A program made the translations under genes and the position numbers. Shown here in pieces: positions 1 to 11,528 of a stretch of 64,000 nucleotides of DNA. The stretch comes from Flagellimonas sp. MMG031 (lineage in GTDB: Bacteria; Bacteroidota; Bacteroidia; Flavobacteriales; Flavobacteriaceae), in contig NZ_CP157804.1 of assembly GCF_040112705.1 (NCBI RefSeq), positions 2,784,001 through 2,848,000 of the forward strand, written 5' to 3'. Under the pieces are notes generated by a model, which ran no database searches, was not told the DNA's origin, and saw only the letters and a program-made list of their open reading frames with translations. Every line of letters starts with the position of its first letter. Within the stretch, counting starts at the first letter, position 1.

Positions 1-1
1 A

Positions 2-109
2 TCCAGAACCCAGACCGATTATTTGCTGCGCAACGCCATTATCGACTACTTGAAGAAAGTGGATACCTTGGAAGCCGTGGCCGATGACCGAATCAAACAA
101 CTGAAGTAG
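2..109 (+). CDS. C-terminal end of a 5'-nucleotidase-type protein (partial)
   Basis: An open frame enters from the left edge and stops with TAG one base before the next gene. Only 35 residues are visible; they include YLLRNAIIDYLKK and end DDRIKQLK. On their own they identify no family. The gene directly downstream is a secreted UshA-like metallophosphatase, and in Flavobacteriia a separate protein carrying the 5'-nucleotidase C-terminal domain commonly precedes that gene, so the two would supply the two halves of a periplasmic nucleotidase. That assignment rests on context. The one-base gap argues for one transcript. Confidence 0.55.
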   Translation, partial: SRTQTDYLLRNAIIDYLKKVDTLEAVADDRIKQLK

Positions 110-110
110 C

Positions 111-1022
111 ATGAAAAGAAGGGATTTTATCACTCACACCTCCGCAGCTTCCGCCCTCATCGGCTTGGGCGGACTTGGCTTGAACTCTTGCTCCTCTTTG
201 GGAAGAAAGCAAATCACCATTCTGCATACTAATGATGTGCACAGCCATATTGATGCCTTTCCGGCTACGCATTCGCGACACCCCAATATGGGCGGGGTTG
301 CCCGAAGGGCTACTCTAGTGGAGCAGATTCGTAACGAAAACCCGAACACGCTACTTTTTGATGCCGGGGATATTTTTCAGGGTACGCCTTATTTCAATTT
401 TTATGGCGGGGAGTTGGAATTTACCTTGATGAGCAAGCTAAAATACGACGCTGCTACCATTGGTAACCACGACTTTGACAACGGTATCGATGGACTCTTG
501 GCACAAATGCCACACGCCTCTTTTGAACTGCTCTCTGCCAACTACGATTTTTCCAATACCGTCATGGATGGCTACGTAAAGCCATACAAAATATATATGG
601 TCGATGGAATTAAAATCGGGGTGTACGGGCTTGGCATTGAACTCGACGGACTAGTGACGAAAAAACTCTACAAAGAGACCCAGTACCTCAACCCCTATGA
701 GATTGCCCTCGATATGGAGCGACAACTCAAAGAAGAAGAGCAATGTGATTTGATCGTTTGCCTTTCGCATTTGGGTTATGATTACAAAGAACCCAATAGG
801 CCCTGCGACACTAAGTTGGCACAACAGACTTACCACACCGACCTCATCATTGGCGGACACACCCATACTTTTTTGGATAAACCCGATGTACGCATCAACC
901 AAAATGGAAATTCAGTGCTAGTTAACCAAGTGGGTTGCTACGGGATCAACGTAGGTCGTATCGATTTCTTTTTTGATACGGATAAGAAAGCTTCGGCGAA
1001 GGGTGTGAGTATTTCGGTTTAG
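111..1022 (+). CDS. Secreted metallophosphatase (UshA/5'-nucleotidase N-terminal type)
   Basis: Probable periplasmic or outer-membrane metallophosphoesterase that dephosphorylates nucleotides or related phosphate esters. The N-terminus has a twin-arginine-like start (MKRRDF), a hydrophobic stretch and a lipobox ending at Cys27 (LNSC), so it is probably exported folded and lipidated. Metal-binding motifs follow in the usual order: HTNDVHSH near residue 39, DAGDIFQG near 84, GNHDFDNG near 118 and GGHTHTF near 248. At 303 residues it contains only the catalytic domain; the substrate-binding C-terminal domain appears to be on the preceding protein. The start is the first ATG, one base after the upstream stop. 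Exact substrate is not determinable from sequence. Confidence 0.88.
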   Translation: MKRRDFITHTSAASALIGLGGLGLNSCSSLGRKQITILHTNDVHSHIDAFPATHSRHPNMGGVARRATLVEQIRNENPNTLLFDAGDIFQGTPYFNFYGGELEFTLMSKLKYDAATIGNHDFDNGIDGLLAQMPHASFELLSANYDFSNTVMDGYVKPYKIYMVDGIKIGVYGLGIELDGLVTKKLYKETQYLNPYEIALDMERQLKEEEQCDLIVCLSHLGYDYKEPNRPCDTKLAQQTYHTDLIIGGHTHTFLDKPDVRINQNGNSVLVNQVGCYGINVGRIDFFFDTDKKASAKGVSISV

Positions 1023-1131
1023 TTGTTTGAAGTCGGCAGTCAGTCAGCAGTAGGCAGCGGTCGCTGAGCGACGGTCATTGAGCGTAGTCGAAATGAGCCG
1101 AAGCGACAATAAGAAGTCCGAAATCAGCGGA

Positions 1132-1800
1132 CAGTTGACACTAATTTCACGAATTAGCACGAATAGGGTTCTTTGTCAGTTCGAGTGTTTTTTGGCGGTT
1201 TTTATAAAAAAAAGAGGCAAAAAATGTATCGAGAACCTAGTTCAGTGAGAAGCCAAGAGCCAAGAGCCAAGACCCAGGAGAGGAAAGACCATAGAAAATA
1301 GAGTTGGGTTGATGGGCAATGGGCAGTGGGCAGTCAGCAGTTGGCAGTGGGCAGTTAGCAGTGGGCAGTTGACACTAATGTCACGAATGAGCACGAATAG
1401 GGTTCTTTGTCAGTTCGAGTGTTTTTTGGCGGTTTTTGTAAAAAAAGAGGCGAAAAATGTATCGAGAACCTATTTCAGTAAAGAGCCAAGAACCAAGAGC
1501 CAAGACTCAAGAGAGGAAAGACCATAGAAAATAGAGTTGGGTTGATGTGCAATGGGCAATGTGCAGTTGACACTAATGTCACGAATGAACACGAATAGCG
1601 GCTCTTTGTCATTTCGAAACGACCAACGGGAGCGTGAGAAATCTCTGGGCAGTCCGAAGTCCGAAATCGGAAGTCAGGGGCTAAGATGTCATTTCGAAAC
1701 GAAGTGTGAAATCTATGGGGGTCGGAAGTCAGTCAGCAGTCGGCAGTGGGCAGTTGACGCGAATTTCACGAATGAGCACGAATAGGGTTCTTTGTCATTT
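1132..1800. repeat. Four degenerate direct repeats in a 1.1-kb non-coding region
   Basis: A block beginning CAGTTGACACTAATGTCACG and continuing through CACGAATAGGG and TTCTTTGTCA recurs at about 1132, 1366, 1564 and 1751. The first two copies are the longest (about 190 bp) and share GTTTTTTGGCGGTTTTT, a purine-rich AGCCAAGAGCCAAGA tract and GAGTTGGGTTGATG. Between copies are runs of GGGCAGT/CAGCAGT. The stretch 1023-1131 holds the same GGCAGT/CAGCAGT words and a CGGTCATTGAGCG...AGTCGAAATGA segment also found inside prmC. No open frame here looks like protein; short frames simply follow the repeats. Confidence 0.8.
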
Positions 1801-1804
1801 GAAA

Positions 1805-2110
1805 TAACCCTTTGAAGTTCAACCCTAAACCTTAAACTTTGAACTTGAAACTTGAACTTGCCCCTTGTACTTGAGTTTTCCCATTGGATTTCTCGATCGT
1901 CACTTTGTTCCTTATGTCGAAATGACCTTTTGAAGTTATACCCTAAATCTTTAACCTTTAACCCTTAACCTTAAACCTTGAACCTTGAATTTGAGTTTTC
2001 CCTTTGGATTTCTCAATCGTCACTTCGTTCCTCATGTCGAAATGACCCTGTGAAGTTAAATCCTAAACCTTGAACTTGAAACTTGCAACTTGACTTTGAG
2101 TTTGAACCTC
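1805..2110. repeat. Three tandem copies of a ~120-bp non-coding unit
   Basis: TGAAGTT-anchored units begin near 1813, 1931 and 2051, so the period is about 118-120 bp. Each unit carries a CCTTAAACCTTGAAC-type array followed by GAGTTTTCCC, TTGGATTTCTC, ATCGTCACTT and GTCGAAATGACC. The third copy runs up to the 3' end of the minus-strand gene at 2111. The units lack coding potential. They are strand-biased (pyrimidine-rich on one strand), like other low-complexity spacers in this window. Confidence 0.8.
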
Positions 2111-5305
<3,195 letters not shown>

Positions 5306-5306
<1 letters not shown>

Positions 5307-5791
5307 TACAATTTTTTAAGCATCCAAACAGGGCAAGAATAGTGTCCCGTATTACCCATCGGGGCATCAATGTATTCAAAACCGTTCTTTTTGTACAACT
5401 TTTGGGCGGCTTCCATATAGGGCATGGTTTCCAAATAGCAGGCTTCAAAACCGAATTCCTTGGCCTTGTTCAAGCAGGCTTCTATCACTTTGGCACCTAG
5501 TCCCTTTCCTCGGGCCTCTTCCAAAAAGTACATTTTTTGAAGCTCGCAGACGTTTCCATCATAATTGTCCAATTGAGCCACGCCCGCACACCCGATAATG
5601 CGACCTTCATGCTCCACTACAAAGTAGGCAGCCTTGGGCACGTTGTAATGGCTATACATATCATCCAACGCTTTGTCGGCATAAGCGGTGCCCACTTTGG
5701 GAACGCCCATATCCTCAAAAACCTTTCGTATTACTTGGGCCACCTGTGCATTGTCTTCGGGGGTTATTTCACGAATGACCATATCTCCCAT
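5306..5791 (-). CDS. GNAT-family N-acetyltransferase
   Basis: A 161-residue acetyl-CoA-dependent acyltransferase of the GNAT fold. The acetyl-CoA loop is EEARGKGLGAKVIEACL near residues 92-108, preceded by a beta strand ending in MYFL, and the C-terminal strand region contains KKNGFEYIDAPMGNTGH. Substrate (small molecule or protein) cannot be told. Its stop overlaps the prmC start by one base, so it is probably the first gene of the acetyltransferase-prmC-ligA-97aa operon. A second in-frame ATG lies three codons in (MVIREITPED), which is an equally good start. It is divergent from ribD. Confidence 0.85.
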
Positions 5792-5810
5792 TTTTGTGTT
5801 TTTAATGTTC

Positions 5811-5818
5811 TATTTTTG
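5811..5818 (+). promoter_or_regulatory. -7 promoter element for ribD
   Basis: TATTTTTG matches the Bacteroidota TAnnTTTG element exactly. Transcription would begin about five bases downstream, almost on the GTG at 5823, suggesting a leaderless ribD message. No clear -33 TTTG was found at the usual distance. Confidence 0.6.
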
Positions 5819-5822
5819 CGAG

Positions 5823-6875
5823 GTGAAGATACATCAAAAATACCTCCTTCGCTGCATTGAACTGGCCAAAAAGGGACTTGGGACGACGGCTCCAAATCCA
5901 ATGGTGGGGTGTGTGATCGTGCATCAAAACAACATTATTGGAGAGGGGTTTACCGACCCCTACGGAGGTCCACATGCCGAGGTGAATGCCATCAACTCGG
6001 TAAAAAACAAAGAACTGCTTAAAGGTGCTTCTTTGTACGTTACCTTGGAACCTTGCTCCCATTTCGGAAAAACACCTCCCTGCGCCGATTTGATTGCCAA
6101 ACATCAATTGAAGGAAGTTTTTATAGGCTTGCAGGACCCGCACGGCAAAGTCGCTGGTAAGGGCATCCAAAAACTGAAAGAGGCGGGCTGCAAGGTAACG
6201 GTGGGTGTTCTGGAAGATGAATGTCGGGAACATCACAAACGATTTTTGACCTTTCAAGAGAAGAAACGACCCTACATCATTTTAAAATGGGCGGAGTCCA
6301 ACGATGGATTTTTGGCCCCGGAAAAGTCGTTACGAAATACCAATCCAGAGCCTTTTTGGATTACAAACCCCTACTCCAAACAAATGGTGCACCAATGGCG
6401 AAGCCAAGAACAGGCCATTTTGGTGGGTACCCGCACCGTTTTGGAGGACAATCCCAAGCTGACCACCCGTGAATGGTCGGGCAAAAACCCTATTCGGGTG
6501 GTGTTGGACAGGCATTTGAAAATAGATGCCTCCCATCATGTTTTGGACAGATCGGTGCAGACCATTATGTTGACAGCAGTAGACGACACATCAAAACATT
6601 TGGAGGGAATCACTTATGAAATGGTTGATTTTGCTCAGCCTTTGGCCCAGCAAATCTGTGATGTACTCCATCGGCACAGTATCACCAGTGTGATTGTTGA
6701 AGGTGGCGCAAAAATGCTGCAAACCTTTATCGATGCCAATCTATGGGACGAAGCCAGAATATTTAAAGGCACTATTGACTTTAAAAAGGGTTTGCCAGCT
6801 CCCCGATTACAAGGAACTTTGCAGCAGCAACAAAAAATATGGACAGATACCTTATCTATTTATCGAAATGATTAA
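5823..6875 (+). CDS. ribD: Bifunctional riboflavin deaminase/reductase RibD
   Basis: Carries out two steps of riboflavin synthesis: deamination of the GTP-cyclohydrolase-II product, then NADPH-dependent reduction of the ribosyl side chain. The N-terminal zinc deaminase domain shows GGPHAEVNAI (His51, Glu53 counted from the GTG start) and EPCSHFGKTPPCADL (Cys78, Cys87). The C-terminal reductase domain begins near RPYIILKWAESNDG and includes VEGGAKMLQTF. I chose GTG 5823 because it falls at the predicted transcript start and gives the family-typical start KIHQKYLLRCIELA. ATG 5805 is in frame but lies inside the promoter. Length is 350 residues. It overlaps the following gene by eight bases. Confidence 0.92.
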   Translation: MKIHQKYLLRCIELAKKGLGTTAPNPMVGCVIVHQNNIIGEGFTDPYGGPHAEVNAINSVKNKELLKGASLYVTLEPCSHFGKTPPCADLIAKHQLKEVFIGLQDPHGKVAGKGIQKLKEAGCKVTVGVLEDECREHHKRFLTFQEKKRPYIILKWAESNDGFLAPEKSLRNTNPEPFWITNPYSKQMVHQWRSQEQAILVGTRTVLEDNPKLTTREWSGKNPIRVVLDRHLKIDASHHVLDRSVQTIMLTAVDDTSKHLEGITYEMVDFAQPLAQQICDVLHRHSITSVIVEGGAKMLQTFIDANLWDEARIFKGTIDFKKGLPAPRLQGTLQQQQKIWTDTLSIYRND

Positions 6876-7470
6876 AAACATTATCCTCGATTTTGGCGAT
6901 GTGCTCATCAATCTGGACAAACCGGCAACGGCCAAAGCCATGGTGCAACATGGGTTCACCGAGATTACACCAGCGCTGGAAGTTTTGTTCCAAGACTACG
7001 AGAAAGGTTTTTTGGGCTCTTCGGATTTTTTGGACGAGGTCGCTTCGCATTTTCCCAACGCGAATCGAGATTATCTTATCAAAGCTTGGAATTCGATTCT
7101 TTTGGATTTTCCAGAACACCGACTGGAGTTTATTGAACAACTGGCAAGGGAAAATCAATATAAAATGATTTTGTTGAGCAATACCAACGACCTGCATATC
7201 GAACATGTAAAGGAGCAGATGGGAATGGAGCGGTTCAACAGGTTTAAAAATGCATTTGATGTGTTTTATTTGAGCTACGAAATGGGAATGCGAAAACCGG
7301 ACGCTGAAATCTTTGATTTTGTACTGCAAGAAAACCGGCTCTTGGCCCATGAGACCTTTTTTGTGGACGATGTAGCGGAAAATACGGCCTCCGCCGCGGA
7401 TTTGGGCATCAAGGTTTGGAACTTGCAGGTGGGCAAAGAGGACATCACACAACTAAAATCAAGATTGTAA
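6868..7470 (+). CDS. HAD-family hydrolase (YihX-like phosphatase)
   Basis: A 200-residue haloacid-dehalogenase-fold hydrolase, probably a small-molecule phosphatase. Motif I is ILDFGDVLINLD with the nucleophile Asp8. The conserved serine/threonine strand is ILLSNTNDLH near residue 104, the motif III lysine region is GMRKPDAEIFDF, and motif IV is FFVDDVAENT. The cap is helical, as in the YihX group. The start is the ATG that gives MIKNIILDFGDV; upstream in-frame codons belong to ribD read in another frame. It overlaps ribD by eight bases and abuts the transporter gene, so it is co-transcribed. In this position it could dephosphorylate a riboflavin-pathway intermediate, but that is only a neighbourhood argument. 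Confidence 0.85.
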   Translation: MIKNIILDFGDVLINLDKPATAKAMVQHGFTEITPALEVLFQDYEKGFLGSSDFLDEVASHFPNANRDYLIKAWNSILLDFPEHRLEFIEQLARENQYKMILLSNTNDLHIEHVKEQMGMERFNRFKNAFDVFYLSYEMGMRKPDAEIFDFVLQENRLLAHETFFVDDVAENTASAADLGIKVWNLQVGKEDITQLKSRL

Positions 7471-8334
7471 ATGGTATATCTGATTCTTAGCGTACTCAGC
7501 TCCACCCTGATTTTTGTGGTCTTCAAATTGTTCGATGTTTACAAAATCCAGACACTGTATGCCATCATCACCAATTATGTGGTGGCCTGCACCGTAGGCT
7601 TTTTTTTGTATGAGGGTCCCGTTGGCATAACCGATCTTACCAATAAACCGTGGCTCATTGGCCCAATAGTATTAGGTATCCTTTTTATTGTAATTTTTAA
7701 TTTGATGGCACGCACGGCACAGGTCTCAGGAGTGTCCGTGGCCTCGGTGGCCACCAAAATGTCGTTGGCCATTCCCGTAGTGATGGGCATGTTGCTTTAT
7801 GGGGAACGTTTGAGCGCCCTTCAAATCATTGGGATTGCGCTGGCTTTGGTCGCTGTGTATTTGGCTTCCATTAAGGAAAAGCATATCCGCATCGACAGAA
7901 AGGCTCTTTTGCTGCCGTTGTTAGTGTTTTTAGGGTCGGGAATCATCGATACCAGCATCCAATACTTTGAGGAAATCCATTTGACCGACCAAGAGATTCC
8001 TGTTTTCTCTTCCATGATTTTTGGCTTTGCGGCGCTCACGGGATTTATTTTTATCGGTATTACATCCATAAAGGTCCCGTTAAAAATCAACCTTAAAAAT
8101 ATAGTGGGTGGTATTGCGCTGGGCATACCCAATTATTTTTCCATCTATTTTTTGATTCGCGCCCTTCGGGCGGATATTTTGAGCAGCGCGGCCATATTCA
8201 CCTTAAATAATGTGGCGATTGTGATGTGCTCCACCCTATTCGGGATTCTGCTTTTTAAGGAGAAGCTGAGCATCAAGAATTGGAGCGGCGTGGCCTTGGC
8301 CATTTTGAGCATAATATTGGTAGCTTTGTTCTGA
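7471..8334 (+). CDS. EamA/DMT-family transporter
   Basis: An integral inner-membrane protein of 287 residues with about ten predicted hydrophobic helices in two repeated halves, typical of the drug/metabolite transporter superfamily. Readable helices include MVYLILSVLSSTLIFVVF at the N-terminus and WSGVALAILSIILVALF at the C-terminus; the loop MLLYGERLSALQIIGIALA matches the conserved EamA helix 4-5 region. Substrate unknown. Its ATG directly follows the HAD stop, and its stop overlaps the YigZ start by one base, so ribD-HAD-EamA-YigZ form one operon. Confidence 0.88.
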   Translation: MVYLILSVLSSTLIFVVFKLFDVYKIQTLYAIITNYVVACTVGFFLYEGPVGITDLTNKPWLIGPIVLGILFIVIFNLMARTAQVSGVSVASVATKMSLAIPVVMGMLLYGERLSALQIIGIALALVAVYLASIKEKHIRIDRKALLLPLLVFLGSGIIDTSIQYFEEIHLTDQEIPVFSSMIFGFAALTGFIFIGITSIKVPLKINLKNIVGGIALGIPNYFSIYFLIRALRADILSSAAIFTLNNVAIVMCSTLFGILLFKEKLSIKNWSGVALAILSIILVALF

Positions 8335-8948
8335 TGGATAAAAAAGAAGATGTTTACCGCACTGTCATTAAACCTTCACCCGAAATTTTATATAAGGACC
8401 GAAAGAGCAAATTCTATGCTGCGGTTTATCCCATTGCTACGGAAGACGATGTAAAACCGATTGTGGAGGAACTCCGAAAAAAACATCACACCGCCAATCA
8501 CGTTTGTTATGCTTGGCAATTGGGTACCGATAACCCAGTGTACAGGGCCAATGATGACGGTGAACCCAACAATTCGGCAGGGATGCCGATTTACGGACAA
8601 ATACAGTCTTTTGACGTCACGAATGTTTTAATCACGGTCACCCGAATTTTTGGGGGCACCAAGCTTGGGGTCGGCGGGTTGATACAAGCCTACAAAACCG
8701 CTGCGCAAATGGCATTGGAAAGTGCCCAAATTGTACAAAAGACCTTAAAGGCAGAATTGCATTTAAAATTTGAGTATCCAATGATGGATATGGTGATGCG
8801 TACCATCAAACAGAAAGATTTGGATATGGTATCCCAAAAAATGGAACTGGATTGTGAACTTGTGGTCGCGGTTCGCTTAAGTGAATCGGAGGAAACGTTT
8901 CAACTTTTCGATGAAATGCATGGGGTAGATGTAAAAATGTCGGTTTGA
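8334..8948 (+). CDS. YigZ/IMPACT family protein
   Basis: A 204-residue member of the IMPACT (UPF0029) family. The signature is HTANHVCYAWQLG followed by NDDGEPNNSAGMPI and ITRIFGGTKLGVGGL-type sequence (here TVTRIFGGTKLGVGGL). A C-terminal ferredoxin-like DUF1949 domain follows. Family members bind nucleic acid or ribosome-associated factors; the bacterial role is poorly defined. Start MDKKEDVYRTV at 8334 was chosen because it overlaps the EamA stop by one base; longer in-frame starts lie inside that gene. Confidence 0.9.
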   Translation: MDKKEDVYRTVIKPSPEILYKDRKSKFYAAVYPIATEDDVKPIVEELRKKHHTANHVCYAWQLGTDNPVYRANDDGEPNNSAGMPIYGQIQSFDVTNVLITVTRIFGGTKLGVGGLIQAYKTAAQMALESAQIVQKTLKAELHLKFEYPMMDMVMRTIKQKDLDMVSQKMELDCELVVAVRLSESEETFQLFDEMHGVDVKMSV

Positions 8949-8989
8949 TCGATTCCAGACCGCTTCACTAAAAATTATTAGGAAAAGAT

Positions 8990-9020
<31 letters not shown>

Positions 9021-9026
9021 AAAAAA

Positions 9027-9425
9027 TCAATCCTCCAACTTTTCAAGAATGTAATCGGGACATTTAATGGGCCTGCCTGTATTTTTGTCCATAAAGGCCA
9101 AAACGGTATGAGCAGTGGCCAATAATTCCCCGGCCTCGTTCACTAGCTCGTAGTCGAACGCAATTTTTACCAAGGGTTTGGAAGTAAGTTGGGTTCGAAC
9201 CGTTAGTAGATCATCATATACCGCAGATTTCTTGTAGTCGATATGTAAGGAAATTACGGGCAGCATAATACCGTTATCTTCCATGCTTTTGTAAGTGATT
9301 CCCATGGCCCTTAACCACTCTACACGACCCAGTTCAAAATACTGGGCATAGTTACCATGATAAACAACCCCCATTTGGTCGGTTTCTGCGTATCGAACCC
9401 GAAAAGAATATGAATTTAGACCCAT
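9027..9425 (-). CDS. Acyl-CoA thioesterase (YbgC/4-HBT hot-dog fold)
   Basis: A 132-residue single hot-dog-fold thioesterase that would hydrolyse acyl-CoA or acyl-ACP thioesters in the cytosol. The catalytic motif is RYAETDQMGVVYHGNYAQYF with the essential Asp at residue 16, followed by the long central helix (FELGRVEWLRAMG). The family usually forms tetramers. It is transcribed away from dnaA, which starts 200 bases away on the other strand. Length and motif are normal. Substrate chain length cannot be inferred. Confidence 0.9.
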   Translation of the reverse strand: MGLNSYSFRVRYAETDQMGVVYHGNYAQYFELGRVEWLRAMGITYKSMEDNGIMLPVISLHIDYKKSAVYDDLLTVRTQLTSKPLVKIAFDYELVNEAGELLATAHTVLAFMDKNTGRPIKCPDYILEKLED

Positions 9426-9627
9426 TTTAAGCTGAAAAATTATATATTTAGAGGCTTGCTTATTCTGAGGGAAACATGCGAAAAAAAAACAAGACTTTCA
9501 ATGACAATTTGATTTTTTTTTTAAAAGAATTGTTCACATATTTGTCGCATCCAATGAGCATCTTGCAACCCTTTAGATGCTTGCTCTTAAGTATTAAAGC
9601 TAACCATTAAAACAAGGAAAAACTTCT

Positions 9628-11052
9628 ATGAGTGCTACTGCTAATTCCGTATGGAACAACTGTTTGGCTTTTATCCAAGATAATATCCAACCGCAGGCAT
9701 TCAAAACATGGTTTGAACCCATTAAACCGATGAAGCTGACCGATAAGGCCCTCAGCATTCAGGTTCCCAGCAAGTTTTTCTATGAATGGCTCGAAGAACA
9801 TTATGTAAAGCTTTTAAAGGTGGCCCTGACCAGAGAATTGGGGTCCAGTGCAAAGCTTATCTACGTTATAAAAATGGAAAACAAGTACGGCAACAAGGAA
9901 CCTTTTACGGAACAGATCCCGAGTTCCAACCGTACCGCAGTGGGACCCCAAGAGTTGGACGTACCGATTACCTCCAAAAGTCCCGAGCTTAAAAACCCTT
10001 TCGTGATACCGGGAATCCGAAACATAAAAATCGAATCCCAATTAAATCCCAACTACAACTTTGACAATTTCCTTGAAGGAGATTCCAACCGCTTGGCGCG
10101 GTCGGCAGGAATGGCCGTGGCGAATAAGCCTGGAGGGACATCCTTTAACCCTTTATTGGTTTTTGGTGGCGTAGGTTTGGGAAAAACCCACTTGGCGCAC
10201 GCCATAGGGGTAGAAATCAAGGACAAATATCCGGAAAAGACGGTACTCTATATTTCGGCGGAGAAATTCACCCAGCAATATATTGAGTCCGTAAAAAAGA
10301 ACACCCGAAACGATTTTATCCACTTTTACCAATTGATAGATGTACTTATCATCGATGATGTACAATTCCTATCCGGTAAATCAGGGACCCAAGATGTGTT
10401 CTTTCATATTTTCAACCACTTGCACCAAAATGGCAAACAGGTCATTTTGACATCGGATAAGGCGCCCGTGGACATGCAGGACATCGAACAACGTTTGCTG
10501 TCCCGTTTCAAATGGGGGTTATCGGCAGAATTGCAAAGCCCGGATTATGAGACCCGGGTATCTATCCTGAAGAACAAATTGTACAGGGATGGTGTGGAAA
10601 TGCCGGACGACATCATCGATCACGTGGCCAAGAACATCAAAACGAATATCCGCGAACTGGAAGGAGCCATCATTTCCTTGATTGCCCAATCCTCTTTCAA
10701 TAAACGCGAGGTTACCTTGGAGTTGGCACAACAAGTGGTGGAAAAATTCGTAAAGAATACCAAACGCGAAGTGTCCATCGACTACATCCAAAAAGTGGTT
10801 TCCGATTATTTTGAAATGGATGTGGAGACGCTACAGTCCAAAACACGAAAGCGACACATTGTACAGGCAAGACAATTGGCCATGTTCTTCGCCAAAAAGT
10901 TCACGAAAGCCTCATTGGCCAGCATTGGCTCCCAAATTGGTAAGCGTGACCACGCCACCGTGCTCCACGCTTGCAAAACAGTGGATAATCTTGCTGAAAC
11001 CGACAAACAGTTCAGAAAGTATATCGACGATTTGAACAAAAAGTTCTCCTAG
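9628..11052 (+). CDS. dnaA: Chromosomal replication initiator DnaA
   Basis: ATP-dependent protein that binds DnaA boxes, melts the origin and recruits the replicative helicase. Domain I spans residues 1-80 (VWNNCLAFIQDNIQPQAFKT), followed by a linker. The AAA+ core carries Walker A FGGVGLGKTHL near 178-188, Walker B LIIDDVQFL near 248, and sensor/arginine-finger region IEQRLLSRFKWGL. Domain IV contains the DNA-binding signature near RDHATVLHACKTV at the C-terminus. Length 474 is normal. The 202-bp region upstream (9426-9627) is AT-rich but shows no TTATCCACA-type box clusters on either strand, so the origin need not be here. It is followed closely by the phosphatase and methyltransferase genes. 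Confidence 0.98.
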   Translation: MSATANSVWNNCLAFIQDNIQPQAFKTWFEPIKPMKLTDKALSIQVPSKFFYEWLEEHYVKLLKVALTRELGSSAKLIYVIKMENKYGNKEPFTEQIPSSNRTAVGPQELDVPITSKSPELKNPFVIPGIRNIKIESQLNPNYNFDNFLEGDSNRLARSAGMAVANKPGGTSFNPLLVFGGVGLGKTHLAHAIGVEIKDKYPEKTVLYISAEKFTQQYIESVKKNTRNDFIHFYQLIDVLIIDDVQFLSGKSGTQDVFFHIFNHLHQNGKQVILTSDKAPVDMQDIEQRLLSRFKWGLSAELQSPDYETRVSILKNKLYRDGVEMPDDIIDHVAKNIKTNIRELEGAIISLIAQSSFNKREVTLELAQQVVEKFVKNTKREVSIDYIQKVVSDYFEMDVETLQSKTRKRHIVQARQLAMFFAKKFTKASLASIGSQIGKRDHATVLHACKTVDNLAETDKQFRKYIDDLNKKFS

Positions 11053-11071
11053 CATTTTATACCCATAATTT

Positions 11072-11524
11072 ATGAAAACCAAAGTCTTGATGGTCTGCTT
11101 GGGAAATATTTGCAGGTCACCATTGGCTGAAGGTATTTTGCGATCCAAGGTGGATTCGGACAAGGTATTGGTCGATTCTGCAGGAACAGCTGGGTACCAT
11201 ATCGGCAATCCTCCGGACAAACGTTCCATCGCCGTTGCCCAAAAATATGGGTTGGACATCAGCCATCAACGTTGTAGAAAGTTTTCTCGATTGGATTTTT
11301 TGGAATTCGACCACATTTATGTGATGGACCGAAGCAATTTTTCGGATGTGGCCCAACTCGCCAGCAATGCACAAGAAGCCCAAAAGGTAAAACTCTTATT
11401 GAGCGAAGTGGATTTGGACCTTCAGGAAGTTCCCGACCCCTACTACGGTGGCGATGATGGCTTTGAAAATGTCTACCAAATGGTGGATCAAGCTTGTGAG
11501 GCAATTGCGAAAAAGCTAAATTAA
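11072..11524 (+). CDS. Low-molecular-weight protein-tyrosine phosphatase
   Basis: Cytosolic phosphatase of 150 residues with the P-loop VCLGNICRSP: nucleophile Cys9 and Arg15 in CX5R. The general-acid loop is VPDPYYGG near residue 125. Substrates may be phosphotyrosine proteins or small molecules. It begins 19 bases after dnaA and ends four bases before the next gene, forming a dnaA-phosphatase-methyltransferase cluster that recurs in flavobacteria. Catalytic residues are intact. Confidence 0.95.
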   Translation: MKTKVLMVCLGNICRSPLAEGILRSKVDSDKVLVDSAGTAGYHIGNPPDKRSIAVAQKYGLDISHQRCRKFSRLDFLEFDHIYVMDRSNFSDVAQLASNAQEAQKVKLLLSEVDLDLQEVPDPYYGGDDGFENVYQMVDQACEAIAKKLN

Positions 11525-11528
11525 ACCC

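Noticed and set aside
1309..1785. Two short plus-strand frames in the repeat region
   Set aside because: Their translations only follow the CAGCAGT/GGGCAGT words and the repeat block and repeat each other (TLMSRM-TN); nothing protein-like.
5688..5822. Longer N-terminus for ribD
   Set aside because: It would run antisense through the divergent acetyltransferase gene and through the promoter box; the family-typical start is at 5823.
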